Source: Herbidospora solisilvae (lineage in GTDB: Bacteria > Actinomycetota > Actinomycetes > Streptosporangiales > Streptosporangiaceae). Taken from it: a DNA stretch of 64,000 nt. The position numbers and the translations under genes are program-made. The stretch is taken from the NCBI RefSeq assembly GCF_009901565.1, contig NZ_WXEW01000002.1, positions 1-64,000 on the forward strand, read 5' to 3'. A model generated the notes under the pieces. The model did no database searches. It saw only the letters and a program-made list of their open reading frames with translations, and was not told the DNA's origin. Positions within the stretch are counted from its first letter, which is position 1. Every line of letters starts with the position of its first letter. This document shows, one piece after another, positions 43,598 through 51,195 of this stretch.

Positions 43598-44380
43598 GTG
43601 CGGGAGTACATCGGTTATCTGCTGCGGAGCCTGTACGCCCGCCTCGCGTCCGACGGCTCGGGCCCTCGCGACCACGTGATCCTCGACACGCTCGCCGACC
43701 AGGCCGCCGGGTCGCAGCAGGAGCTGGCCGAACGCCTCGGCATCAACCGGACGATCATGGTGAAGCTGATCGACCGGCTGTCGGAGGAGGGCCTCGTCGT
43801 CCGGACGGTGAACCCCGCCAACCGGCGCTCCCACGTGATCTCGGTCACCCCCAAGGGCCGCGAGACGCTCGAAGGGCTGCGCGCCACCATGGCCGCCCGC
43901 GACGGCGAACTCACCGCCGCCCTCACCCCCGCCGAACGTGAGCGCTTCACCGAACTGCTCGGCCGGCTCGCCGGCTCCGCCGGCAGCACCGAACACCTGA
44001 TCTCCCGGGCCCACTTCGAACTGCGCCGCCGGGGCGACGCCCTGCTCGCCCACACCGGGATGAAGATGCGCTTCGTCGGCCCCCTCATGACCATCGGGCG
44101 GCTCGGCCCCTGCCCGCAGCAGCGCCTGGCCGAGGCGATGGGCTACACCGAGGCCGCCGCCGCCCAGGTCGTCGACGAACTCGCCGAAGCCGGCCTCGTG
44201 GCCCGCGGGCAGGACCCGCTCGACCGGCGGCGATACGCCCTCGAACTCACCCCGCTCGGCATGGAGCGGCTCGAAACGGCCCAGGCCTCGGCGGATACGC
44301 TGCAAGGAGAGGTGATCGCCGCCCTCGGGGGCCCCGCCGAGGGCGAGGAGTTCAGGGAGCTGCTCCGGAGGCTGGTGTGA
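43598..44380 (+). CDS. Tandem (double) MarR-type regulator
   Basis: A 260-residue protein that contains two winged-helix MarR units. The first (about 1-125) has QQELAERLGINRTIMVKLIDRLSEEGLVVR and the wing NPANRRSHVISVTPKG. The second (about 130-260) has CPQQRLAEAMGYTEAAAAQVVDELAEAGLVAR and DPLDRRRYALELTPLG. Normal MarR proteins are half this length and dimerise; this may be a single-chain pseudo-dimer. It diverges from the hemerythrin-sigma operon and probably controls it. GTG 43598 fits a leaderless start; GTG 43580 is an alternative. Confidence 0.85.
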   Translation: MREYIGYLLRSLYARLASDGSGPRDHVILDTLADQAAGSQQELAERLGINRTIMVKLIDRLSEEGLVVRTVNPANRRSHVISVTPKGRETLEGLRATMAARDGELTAALTPAERERFTELLGRLAGSAGSTEHLISRAHFELRRRGDALLAHTGMKMRFVGPLMTIGRLGPCPQQRLAEAMGYTEAAAAQVVDELAEAGLVARGQDPLDRRRYALELTPLGMERLETAQASADTLQGEVIAALGGPAEGEEFRELLRRLV

Positions 44381-44835
44381 CCGACCGCAAGCCCGTCGGG
44401 ATGAATTTCGAGACCTGGATCGACCGGCAGATCCGCGAGGCGACCGAGCGCGGCGAGTTCGACGACCTGCCCGGCACGGGCAAACCGCTGCCCCGCCGCC
44501 GCGACGACGAAATGGGCTGGATCAAACGCAAGCTCGACGAAGAAGGCCTGGAGTTTCCGCTGCCCGGCGGCCTGGGCCTGCGCCGCGAGGCCGAGAAGGT
44601 CAGGGAGGCCGCCGTGGCGGCCCGGTCCGAAGACCAGGCCCGCACCCTGGTCGCCGAGATGAACGACCGCATCAGAGACGCGGTACGCCACCCCATGGCC
44701 GGACCGCCCGTCGTCGTCCCCCTCATCGACGAGGGGGAAGTGATCGCCGCCTGGCGGGCCGCCCACCCGCCCGCGACGCCTTCTGCGCCGCCGCCACCGC
44801 CACGTTCCCGGTGGCGCCGCCTACTCGGCCGCTGA
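44377..44835 (+). CDS. DUF1992 (DnaJC28-like conserved domain) protein
   Basis: A 152-residue protein with the DUF1992 pattern: MNFETWIDRQIREATERGEFDDLPGTGKPL, followed by WIKRKLDEEG. The C-terminus is Pro- and Arg-rich. Function unknown. GTG 44377 overlaps the stop of the MarR gene (GTGA), so it is co-translated with it. It overlaps the convergent SPFH gene by 15 bp at its 3' end. Confidence 0.88.
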   Translation: MTDRKPVGMNFETWIDRQIREATERGEFDDLPGTGKPLPRRRDDEMGWIKRKLDEEGLEFPLPGGLGLRREAEKVREAAVAARSEDQARTLVAEMNDRIRDAVRHPMAGPPVVVPLIDEGEVIAAWRAAHPPATPSAPPPPPRSRWRRLLGR

Positions 44836-45480
44836 CCGCTGCACGCGGGGGTCGATGACCAGCGTCGTCGACCGCTCCGCCGCCACCTGCAGCGTCCGGA
44901 GCTGCAGCAGCGCCGGGTGCTCTTCGAGCAGCCGGGCCGTGTTCGCCAGCGAACGCAGCGCCGCCGCCTCCGCACGGGCCTCCTCCAGCACCGCCTTGCC
45001 GCGCTCCCGCGCCACGACCGCGTCCATCGCCGCCCGCCGCAGCTCACCCGGCAGCATCAGGTCCCGCATCCGGAAGTCGGTGACCTCGATGCCCAGGGGG
45101 GCGACCTCCGCGCGTACCGCCTCGACGTCGAGCGTCGCCCGGTCGCTGATCAGCGACTCCAGCTCCACCTGGCCGACTTTCGCCCGCAGGCCCTCCTGGA
45201 GCGCCGCGTAAAGGACCGGAACCGGCTTCGCCACCCCGTTCGTGAACGCGACCGGGTCGCTCACCAGCCACGACGCCGTCGCCGAAACCCGGACCGAGAC
45301 GCCGTCCCGCGTCAGAACCTCCTGACCGGGGACCTGCAGGAGCTGCGGCCTGACGTCGACCGTGACGTGGGTCGTCCGGCGGGGGTTGTAGCGGTGACGG
45401 CCCGGCCCCAGGAGCCGCTCGAACCGCCCGTCGTGGAAGGCCAGCACGCGCTGCCACTCCATCACCGTGATCTTCGCCAT
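44821..45480 (-). CDS. SPFH/Band 7 (slipin-like) protein
   Basis: A 219-residue protein with the SPFH fold: ITVMEWQRVLAFHDGRFERLLGPGRHR, VTVDVRPQLLQVPGQEVLTRDGVSVRVSATASW, RAEVAPLGIEVTDFRMRDLMLP, and a C-terminal helix rich in Ala/Glu. It lacks an obvious N-terminal membrane hairpin, unlike most slipins. SPFH proteins scaffold membranes; the partner here is unknown. ATG 45480 is preferred; a GTG at 45492 has a ribosome site too close. Confidence 0.85.
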   Translation of the reverse strand: MAKITVMEWQRVLAFHDGRFERLLGPGRHRYNPRRTTHVTVDVRPQLLQVPGQEVLTRDGVSVRVSATASWLVSDPVAFTNGVAKPVPVLYAALQEGLRAKVGQVELESLISDRATLDVEAVRAEVAPLGIEVTDFRMRDLMLPGELRRAAMDAVVARERGKAVLEEARAEAAALRSLANTARLLEEHPALLQLRTLQVAAERSTTLVIDPRVQRSAAE

Positions 45481-45492
45481 CTGTCCGCTCAC

Positions 45493-45720
45493 CCCTTTTC
45501 GAGACGTCTGTTCGTGAGGACGGCCTCCGGCGGGGCGTCACGGAGCCACGGGCGGGGGCGTCCCCGTCCAGGACGGGAGCCCGCAGAGCCCAGGCGACCG
45601 CATCGAACACGACCCGCCGGAGGTCGTCATAGGGAATCGAACCCAAGGCCTTGACGACCTGCCAGAGAAGGAGGTGCGACGCGATGCGGGGAACGCGACC
45701 CGGCGATACCCGGGGCGCCC
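45493..45720 (-). other. Protein-like minus-strand frame without clear start (possible remnant)
   Basis: The gap between the SPFH gene and tRNA-Ala (about 380 bp) has one notable frame on the minus strand, reading PRIASHLLLWQVVKALGS, then IPYDDLRRVVFDAVAWALRA and PVLDGDAPARG. It has sensible residue composition but no convincing start. It runs into the SPFH gene out of frame. It may be a remnant or an N-terminal module lost by frameshift. Otherwise I see no gene in this gap. Confidence 0.25.
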
Positions 45721-45859
45721 CTGACCTGCCGGCACCACGATCAACGGTAGGGGGTGGGATGTCGGGTATGCGAAGGGATTTCGGGGGACGCGCTCGCGTT
45801 CACCCCTCGTTCCGGAATCCGCTATGCTGGCACAGCACTCAGGCGCCAACGAGTGCGGC

Positions 45860-45932
45860 GGGGCTATAGCGCAGCTGGTAGCGCACTTCCATGGCATGGA
45901 AGGGGTCTGGGGTTCGAATCCCCATAGCTCCA
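45860..45932 (+). tRNA. tRNA-Ala (anticodon GGC)
   Basis: A full cloverleaf of 73 nt: acceptor GGGGCTA / TAGCTCC with discriminator A, D-stem GCGC / GCGC, anticodon stem CTTCC / GGAAG with loop ATGGCAT (anticodon GGC), and T-stem TGGGG / CCCCA with loop TTCGAAT. CCA is not encoded. The copy-1 dispersed repeat with a terminator-like hairpin begins 4 nt later. Confidence 0.97.
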
Positions 45933-45935
45933 CTC

Positions 45936-46199
45936 TCGGAACGGCCCGTGGTCGACGCCCCTTCGGGGCGGCTTTCACGGGCCTTTCTTCGTTTACCCCG
46001 GGGGGCGACCCCCGGACCCCCGATACGAGAGGGCTGTCGCCCCCTCGCGCTCCCCCTGGCCGCTTCGCGTCCTCGCGTCGCTTCGCTCCGGGGTCGCTAT
46101 CGCTTCCTTGCGAAGGGCTCCGCCCCTCGCGCTCCTTGGAAAGGCCTCGCTTCGCTCGGAAAGCACTCGCTTCGCTCGGAAAGCACTCGCTTCGCTCGA
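45936..46199 (+). repeat. Dispersed repeat, copy 1 (terminator-like palindrome plus GC-skewed tail)
   Basis: Begins TCGGAACGGCCCGTGG. GGCCCGTGG pairs with its later CACGGGCC around an inner GCCCC-TTCG-GGGC hairpin, followed by TTTCTTCGTTT. So it can terminate the tRNA-Ala transcript. Next comes a block shared with copies 2 and 3, CCCCCGATACGAGAGGGCT. It ends in three near-identical 20-bp tandem units with core CTCGCTTCGCTCGGAAAGCA. Confidence 0.7.
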
Positions 46200-46497
46200 T
46201 CTTTGGACGCTGCCTTCACGCCAACCCGTCAGTCGACAGGTCTGGCGGCCAGGCCGCCGACATGTGGCTGGGTACACCCCGCCGGACCTTGGCGGGCATC
46301 CCAGCCGCAACCAAACAAAGGCTCTCGCTTACACCCACTCAGGGGAAGCCACAACGGAGGAGAGCCTTCACCTAGATACCGAGGTCTACGTCATTCAGCA
46401 GGGCGTCATCGGCGGTACGACCCTGGACCCAGCTAACGAGCCCAATTTCTGGTCGGTATGGCAGCAACTCCAGGGCGCGATCTACAACATCTCCATT

Positions 46498-46971
46498 GTG
46501 GGATACGTCCACATCTGGGGCGCCGGGCAAGTTAATGTGCCGCGGCCGGGTCTCACTACCAGTGAGGATCACACCCGGCAGACCCTTTCTGCAATCCGTA
46601 ATGTCGTGAAGGGCGCCTGCCATGGCCAATGCCGCCAGGTTAGTGTGGCTCGCCCCGGTTTCCGTCACGTGGTGCTCGGCGGCGTCGGCATATTTCCGCT
46701 GATATACATCACGTATTTTCTCACTCAATATCCGCTAGCCGCTCTCGGCCTCACCGAACGCGAACCCACGGAAAATGACGGCATCCTCATCTCGCTGGTT
46801 GCGCTCGTGGGAGTCAGTCCGTTCTTCGTCATTTGGGCGGTCATCAACGAGGTGATCCGCAGGATCACGCGACTGCCCCACCGGAGCTACTGGTGGGCCA
46901 GCGCGATCGTCTCGCTGCTCCCCTTCGTTTTCTTCATGAACTTCCCCGACGCCTTTACGGCACTGCTCTGA
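46498..46971 (+). CDS. Hypothetical membrane protein, start unclear
   Basis: An open frame with good third-position GC runs from about 46378 to the TGA at 46969. No ATG occurs before the C-terminus; GTG 46498 is the first possible start (157 residues) and GTG 46606 the next. The C-terminal half has three hydrophobic segments: VVLGGVGIFPLIYITYFL, GILISLVALVGVSPFFVIW and WWASAIVSLLPFVFFMNF. The region is less GC-rich than its surroundings, consistent with acquisition or decay. No family recognised. A 118-residue minus-strand frame across it looks less like coding. Confidence 0.35.
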   Translation: MGYVHIWGAGQVNVPRPGLTTSEDHTRQTLSAIRNVVKGACHGQCRQVSVARPGFRHVVLGGVGIFPLIYITYFLTQYPLAALGLTEREPTENDGILISLVALVGVSPFFVIWAVINEVIRRITRLPHRSYWWASAIVSLLPFVFFMNFPDAFTALL

Positions 46972-47002
46972 CTTCAATCATCAGGTAGAACGGAGCCTTG
47001 GC

Positions 47003-47280
47003 ATGCCACCACACGCCGCTTGTTCTTGCGATCCGCCGCCGGCCTGGCCCTGACGGTCGGCGCCGGCGCGATGTTTCCAGAGATCGCCGCCGCGCAGATC
47101 GCCCGCCGGTTCGCCGGCGGAGAGCCAGCCCGTCTGGAGATCTCCAAAGGGCTGGCCGATCGATACGGCGGCCGGCGAGTGCGGGAGCGCCTGGCATTAC
47201 GGCGTAGCCGTCGCTTATCCTCCTGGCCCTTCGTGAGCAGGTTGATGCGGCGTCCGCCCGCGCGACATTCCCCCATCTGA
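47003..47280 (+). pseudogene. Remnant of a Tat-signal protein gene
   Basis: From ATG 47003 the frame breaks after one codon, but one base over it reads TTRRLFLRSAAGLALTVG followed by AGAMFPEIAAA. That is a twin-arginine signal (RRLFLR) with hydrophobic core and AxA-type end. A single-base deletion after the ATG would explain it. The remainder to 47280 is Arg-rich and unlike a folded domain. Probably a decayed exported-protein gene in the gene-poor stretch after tRNA-Ala. From 47281 to 47420 I see nothing. Confidence 0.35.
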
Positions 47281-47420
47281 GGTAGGTCGCGCGGCCCGCA
47301 GGAGGAGTGTGGCCCTCATGTGGGGAGGCCGCGCATCTCCGCACAAGTAGCTCTGACCTGGGACATCTGCCCGTGCGACCTGCACACCCTACGGCGGTCC
47401 GGCTGCTGACTTCGCGGGGC

Positions 47421-47624
47421 TCAGCGCTGTTCGAACAACCTCAAGAATTCCAGTAGCTCGTCGTTGCCGAAGGAGTTCCTGCCTTTCCTGGACGTCGTCT
47501 CCCGATAGGTGGCTTCGGCGAACTGGTATGCCTGGTCGAGCGGCACGCCCTGGGCGCGTTGCAGAGCCACCAGCGCTGTGAGGAAGGCGGAGCTCTCTCC
47601 GCCGTAAAGACGTTCATTGGCCAT
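47421..47624 (-). CDS. Small hypothetical protein
   Basis: A 67-residue helical protein, beginning MANERLYGGESSAFLTALVA and ending LLEFLRLFEQR. Composition and lack of Arg/Pro bias suggest a real gene, or the 3' part of one. No family recognised. No good ribosome site precedes ATG 47624. Confidence 0.45.
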   Translation of the reverse strand: MANERLYGGESSAFLTALVALQRAQGVPLDQAYQFAEATYRETTSRKGRNSFGNDELLEFLRLFEQR

Positions 47625-47819
47625 TGCAGAATGGTATTGCCCCTGCCGAACCTCGATTACGAGGCCCTCGGTAGCGCAGCCGCTACCCGTTACGGGTCCG
47701 CCGCTGTTCTCGCGACCAGTCGCCGCGATGAATCAGGTCCGGAGGGTTCAGATCCGCTGGGTGATCGATTGCCGACTTTGCGCAGGGGATGGGTGATCTC
47801 TTCGGGGTGTAGCCGGAGC

Positions 47820-47955
47820 ACGGCCCGTGGATGTTGCCCCTTCGGGGTACCAGCCACGGGCCTCTCTCGTTCGTGCATACGGGGACGACCCCGAACCCCC
47901 CGATACGAGAGGGCTTGGTCCTCTCGCGCTACCTGGGATGGCCTCGCTTCGCTCG
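47820..47955 (+). repeat. Dispersed repeat, copy 2
   Basis: ACGGCCCGTGG pairs with CCACGGGCC around GCCCCTTCGGGG, followed by TCTCTCGTTCGTGCATACGG and the conserved CCCCCCGATACGAGAGGGCT, ending in GCCTCGCTTCGCTCG. It shares this order with copies 1 and 3. From 47956 to 48175 no convincing gene is seen. A stretch near 48125 (GGGGAGCC...ACGGGGAGCC) loosely resembles the sequence that follows copy 1 near 46345. Confidence 0.7.
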
Positions 47956-48175
47956 AATCATGGATTCAATCGGGCCAGAAACCGGGTGGTGCGCCGATTT
48001 GATCCGCCTTTCGGGCTCCCGCTATTTTCACAGGTGGCGGGTGGACCTCCCCCTGGTCGCCTTTGGCGGCTGGCATGTTTGGGCCCTCAATCTTCCGAAG
48101 CCGATTCGTGAGGTCGCGGGGGAGCCAAAACGGGGAGCCACTTCACGCAGACCTGGGCTTTCGGCCCCTACGCAC

Positions 48176-48207
48176 GAACGGCGTACCCCCGAGGGGATAC
48201 GCCGTTC
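48176..48207 (-). terminator. Terminator hairpin of the DUF1996 gene
   Basis: A 10-bp stem GAACGGCGTA / TACGCCGTTC with an inner CCCC / GGGG extension lies 36 nt past the minus-strand stop. The T-tract is weak. Confidence 0.5.
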
Positions 48208-48242
48208 CGAAGAAATCGAGCGCGGGAGCGCCGCGGTTTTCG

Positions 48243-49211
48243 TCAGGGCTTGTGCTGGTCGATTCCGTAACCGTTGCACTGCCGCCCGCCGTTGATGCAG
48301 TGTTTCACCAGCTCAGCCTGCCGGTTACCCGCCCACGCCTCCATGAAGTCGTAGTGGAAGGAGTAGCTCGCGCCGGAGGAGTAGGCGAGGCCGTCGGTCT
48401 TCCCGCCGGGAAGCTTGTAGGGGACCTTGATCTCCAGCATCGGCAACGGAACCGGGAACGCCGCCGGGCAGACACCCTTCACCGGGTAGGCCATGTGGCT
48501 CTTGTGGTCGGACGAGTCCAGGTCGCGGCCGTTCCAGCAGCTCGGGGCCTTCAGGCGGACGATCAGCGAACTGCCTGACGGGCAGGACTTCGGGAAGGTG
48601 GTGAAGGTGCCGCCGCCGCAGGTCCACGTGCCCTGGAAGTCCGCGGCGGAAGCCGTGCGCATGTCGCCCACGATCAGCCGGAAACCGGCCGGGAAGGGCT
48701 GGACCGTGCGGTAGTCCTTGACGCCCGACTTGTAGTACGTCGTCACGATCGTCGGGTCCACCACCTTGCCGTTCTGGTACAGCGTGGGGATCCAGTAGGC
48801 GGACTTGTCCAGGGTGTCCTGGCAGCTTGAGCCGCCTGCCAGTAGGGAGGCCCTGGTCGACTTGGCGTTCGTGGTCGGGTTCCCCGCGAAGGTGTGGTTG
48901 TGGGCCGCGCCCGGTAGGCCCGGATAGACGATCGGGTCGTCGGACAGGTGGTGGGTGACCTTGCAGTTCGCGTGGATCTCGCGGTACTGGGCGAACGGCG
49001 GCGGCCCGGAGAACGTCGGGACCGGGAGCGGCTTCGCGGTGGGGAACGGCGAAGCCACCGCCGCCGGGGCCGACTGGTGCGAGGCGTGCGGGCTCGCGGT
49101 GGCGGCCGAGGCCGGAATCAGGAACGGGCGCGCGGCCAGCAGCAGGCCCGCGGCGAGCAGAGTCGTCCCCGCTGCCCGGCTCCATCGGCGCCGCCGGGTG
49201 TGGTCTGACAT
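48243..49211 (-). CDS. Secreted DUF1996 protein
   Basis: A 322-residue exported protein. The N-terminus is HTRRRRWSRAAGTTLLAAGLLL, a Tat- or Sec-like signal, cleaved near AATASP. The mature part has the DUF1996 pattern HANCKVTHHLSDDPIVYPG, HNHTFAGNPTTNA, a DLDSSDHKSHMAYP block and paired Cys. The role is unknown; similar proteins occur in fungi and actinomycetes. ATG 49211 follows AAGGGAAA, which decides it over an upstream ATG. Confidence 0.88.
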   Translation of the reverse strand: MSDHTRRRRWSRAAGTTLLAAGLLLAARPFLIPASAATASPHASHQSAPAAVASPFPTAKPLPVPTFSGPPPFAQYREIHANCKVTHHLSDDPIVYPGLPGAAHNHTFAGNPTTNAKSTRASLLAGGSSCQDTLDKSAYWIPTLYQNGKVVDPTIVTTYYKSGVKDYRTVQPFPAGFRLIVGDMRTASAADFQGTWTCGGGTFTTFPKSCPSGSSLIVRLKAPSCWNGRDLDSSDHKSHMAYPVKGVCPAAFPVPLPMLEIKVPYKLPGGKTDGLAYSSGASYSFHYDFMEAWAGNRQAELVKHCINGGRQCNGYGIDQHKP

Positions 49212-49354
49212 CGATTTCCCTTCACGCTGGAACACTTGGGCGCTGCCGGCGGATGCGAATCGCGCGGCGGCGGGTCGAACGCTAGTCATCCGGCCGCCTG
49301 CGGATTTAGGCAGAAAGTCCCGTACGGGCTGAGCGTCATGGCCCAATTCCCGGG

Positions 49355-50020
49355 TCAGGCGCTCCCGGTCCAGACCAGGACGGCCTCGGTCCTGCTGCTC
49401 ACGTTGAGCTTGCCGAAGACGCTGTTGAGGTGGTTCTTCACGGTCTTCTCCGTCAGGCCCAGACGGATGGCGATGGACGCGTTGCTCAGCCCTTGGGCCA
49501 GGAGATTCAGCACCTCGCGCTCGCGCCTGGTGATCCCGAACCTCGTCTGCACGGTGTGCCGTCGCTCGGCCCGTTCGCGTTGCTCCTGGTCCCGCTCGGC
49601 CTGCCCCCGTACCAGCGAGGTCGCGACCGACGCGGCCACCGGCGAGAGCCAGCCCCGGCCCTCGGCGACGGCCAGCACGGCGCGCAGCAGTTCCGGCGGA
49701 TCGAACTGGCCGTGCACGAGATAGCCGCGCACGCCGCCGCGCAGCATCGAGGCGATCACGTCTTCGGTGTAGTCGCTGGTCAGCGCCAGCACCTTCGTGT
49801 ACAGGCCCATCTCGCTCACGACCGAGAGCCCGTCGGCGATGGGCATGCGATGGTCCAGCAAGGTCACCGTGGGGCGCAGCCGGCGTGCGGCCGCGAGCCC
49901 CTCGTGCCCGTTGCTCGCCTCGCCGACCATCCGGACCCGGTCGTCGGCGTCCAGGAACGCGGACATGGCGGCGCGGACGATCGGGTTGTCGTCGACGATC
50001 AGTACGTCGATCACGTCCAT
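49355..50020 (-). CDS. NarL/LuxR-type response regulator
   Basis: A 221-residue regulator. Receiver domain: VLIVDDNPIVR with the acidic pair, phospho-Asp in TLLDHRMP. The usual switch Lys is His (GYLVHGQ). The LuxR HTH reads ITRREREVLNLLAQGLSNASIAIRLGLTEKTVKNHL. It forms a two-component pair with the kinase gene just upstream; the genes overlap by an ATGA. Together with the secreted-partner gene they form a three-gene operon. Confidence 0.93.
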   Translation of the reverse strand: MDVIDVLIVDDNPIVRAAMSAFLDADDRVRMVGEASNGHEGLAAARRLRPTVTLLDHRMPIADGLSVVSEMGLYTKVLALTSDYTEDVIASMLRGGVRGYLVHGQFDPPELLRAVLAVAEGRGWLSPVAASVATSLVRGQAERDQEQRERAERRHTVQTRFGITRREREVLNLLAQGLSNASIAIRLGLTEKTVKNHLNSVFGKLNVSSRTEAVLVWTGSA

Positions 50021-51195
50021 CACTCCAGTGGATCGAGCGGCACGCAGACCGTGACCACGGTGCCCGCCCCGGGGTAGGACTTCACCCGCAGGTGGCCGCC
50101 GACGGCCCGGGCCCGTTCCGCCATGCCGACAAGGCCGAAATGTCCCTGCGACTGTAACCGTCCGAGCTCCTCGGGAACGACGAAGCCGATGCCGTCGTCG
50201 GCGACGATCAGCTCCAGGAGGCCACCGGACTGGATCAGGCGGATGGTGACGTGGGAGGCGAAAGCGTGCCGCTGCACGTTGGTCAGCGCCTCCTGGAGCA
50301 CGCGGACGATCTCGTACCGGACGGCGACCCCGGGCTCGGCGCACGCCACCGTCACCCGCGTGGCGACGCCCGCGTCGTGCTGCCAGGATCGCGAGACCTC
50401 GTGGATGGTGTCCTCGAAGGATCGGTCCGGTACGTCCCCGCGCAGTCCCTCCAGCAGTTGCCTGGCCTCCCTCGCGGCCACCTCGGCGCCCCGGGAGACG
50501 GTCTCGGCGAGCTGTTCGGCCAGGGCGGGGTGACGGCGCAGGGACGACGGGAGCGCCAACGCGGCGAACGACACCCCGCGCAGGGTCTTGCTGACGGAGT
50601 CGTGCAGTTCGCGGGCGAGACGGGCCCGTTCGTCGGCCGCCGCGGACCGCTGCGCGGAGGCCGTCACCTCCACCGTCAGATCGACGTAGCGCACCAGCGC
50701 GGAGGCGGCCACCGCCCCGCCCATGCCCGCGAGCACGCTGAGCATCGGAAACGCCATCACGAACGCGGCGACGTCCGGCGAGTACGGCGCCGCCCGCAGA
50801 GCCCAGGCCGCGGCGGCGAACCCGAAGGCGGCCTGGACGGCCCAGATTCCCAGGGCGCGCATGCCGAGCAGCGCCCCGGCCAGCGCCGCGGACCCGGCCG
50901 CGAAGCAGAAGTACGCCATGCCGCCTTTGCTCAGCAGCAGGATGCCCGTGGCCGCCAGCCAGTCCACGCCGATGACGGGCAGCGCGCGACGGACCACGGC
51001 CGGATGCCGGGTGAGCACCGTCACCTCGGCGACCGTGGCGAGCACGGTCACGGCGATCACCGACAACACCCGCCAGAGGTCGGCCACCAGCAGCAGCCCG
51101 GCCCCCGCGGAGGTGAGCACGACCGCGGCCCTTCCCAGCATCACCGCACGGCAGATGGCGGCCGGCGCGACCAGCGGATCCACGCCCCATCTCAC
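50020..51195 (-). CDS. Sensor histidine kinase (HisKA_3 type)
   Basis: A 391-residue kinase with about five N-terminal membrane helices (1-160), a phosphorylated His in ARELHDSVSKTLRGV (about 200), an N box VLQEALTNVQRHA and G boxes ADDGIGF and GHFGLVGM. There is no periplasmic sensor domain, so sensing is likely within the membrane or through the partner encoded upstream. GTG 51195 overlaps the stop of that partner. Confidence 0.92.
   Translation of the reverse strand: MRWGVDPLVAPAAICRAVMLGRAAVVLTSAGAGLLLVADLWRVLSVIAVTVLATVAEVTVLTRHPAVVRRALPVIGVDWLAATGILLLSKGGMAYFCFAAGSAALAGALLGMRALGIWAVQAAFGFAAAAWALRAAPYSPDVAAFVMAFPMLSVLAGMGGAVAASALVRYVDLTVEVTASAQRSAAADERARLARELHDSVSKTLRGVSFAALALPSSLRRHPALAEQLAETVSRGAEVAAREARQLLEGLRGDVPDRSFEDTIHEVSRSWQHDAGVATRVTVACAEPGVAVRYEIVRVLQEALTNVQRHAFASHVTIRLIQSGGLLELIVADDGIGFVVPEELGRLQSQGHFGLVGMAERARAVGGHLRVKSYPGAGTVVTVCVPLDPLE

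Noticed and set aside
45628-45645. T-arm-like GGTTCGATTCCC on the minus strand
   Set aside because: No acceptor, D or anticodon arms can be built around it.
45538-45978. Frames that cross tRNA-Ala on either strand (WGFEPQTP / GVWGSNPHSS peptides)
   Set aside because: These are well-known false proteins from translating a tRNA gene.
46146-46199. CRISPR-like array
   Set aside because: The 20-bp units are directly adjacent with no unique spacers, and no cas gene is present.
46372-46728. 118-residue minus-strand frame
   Set aside because: Third-position GC is poorer than in the overlapping plus-strand frame, which also encodes clear membrane segments.
47690-47878. Minus-strand frame on repeat copy 2, and similar ones on copies 1 and 3
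   Set aside because: They share a PKGQRPRAVP-like peptide only because the repeats are copies; there are no other gene features.
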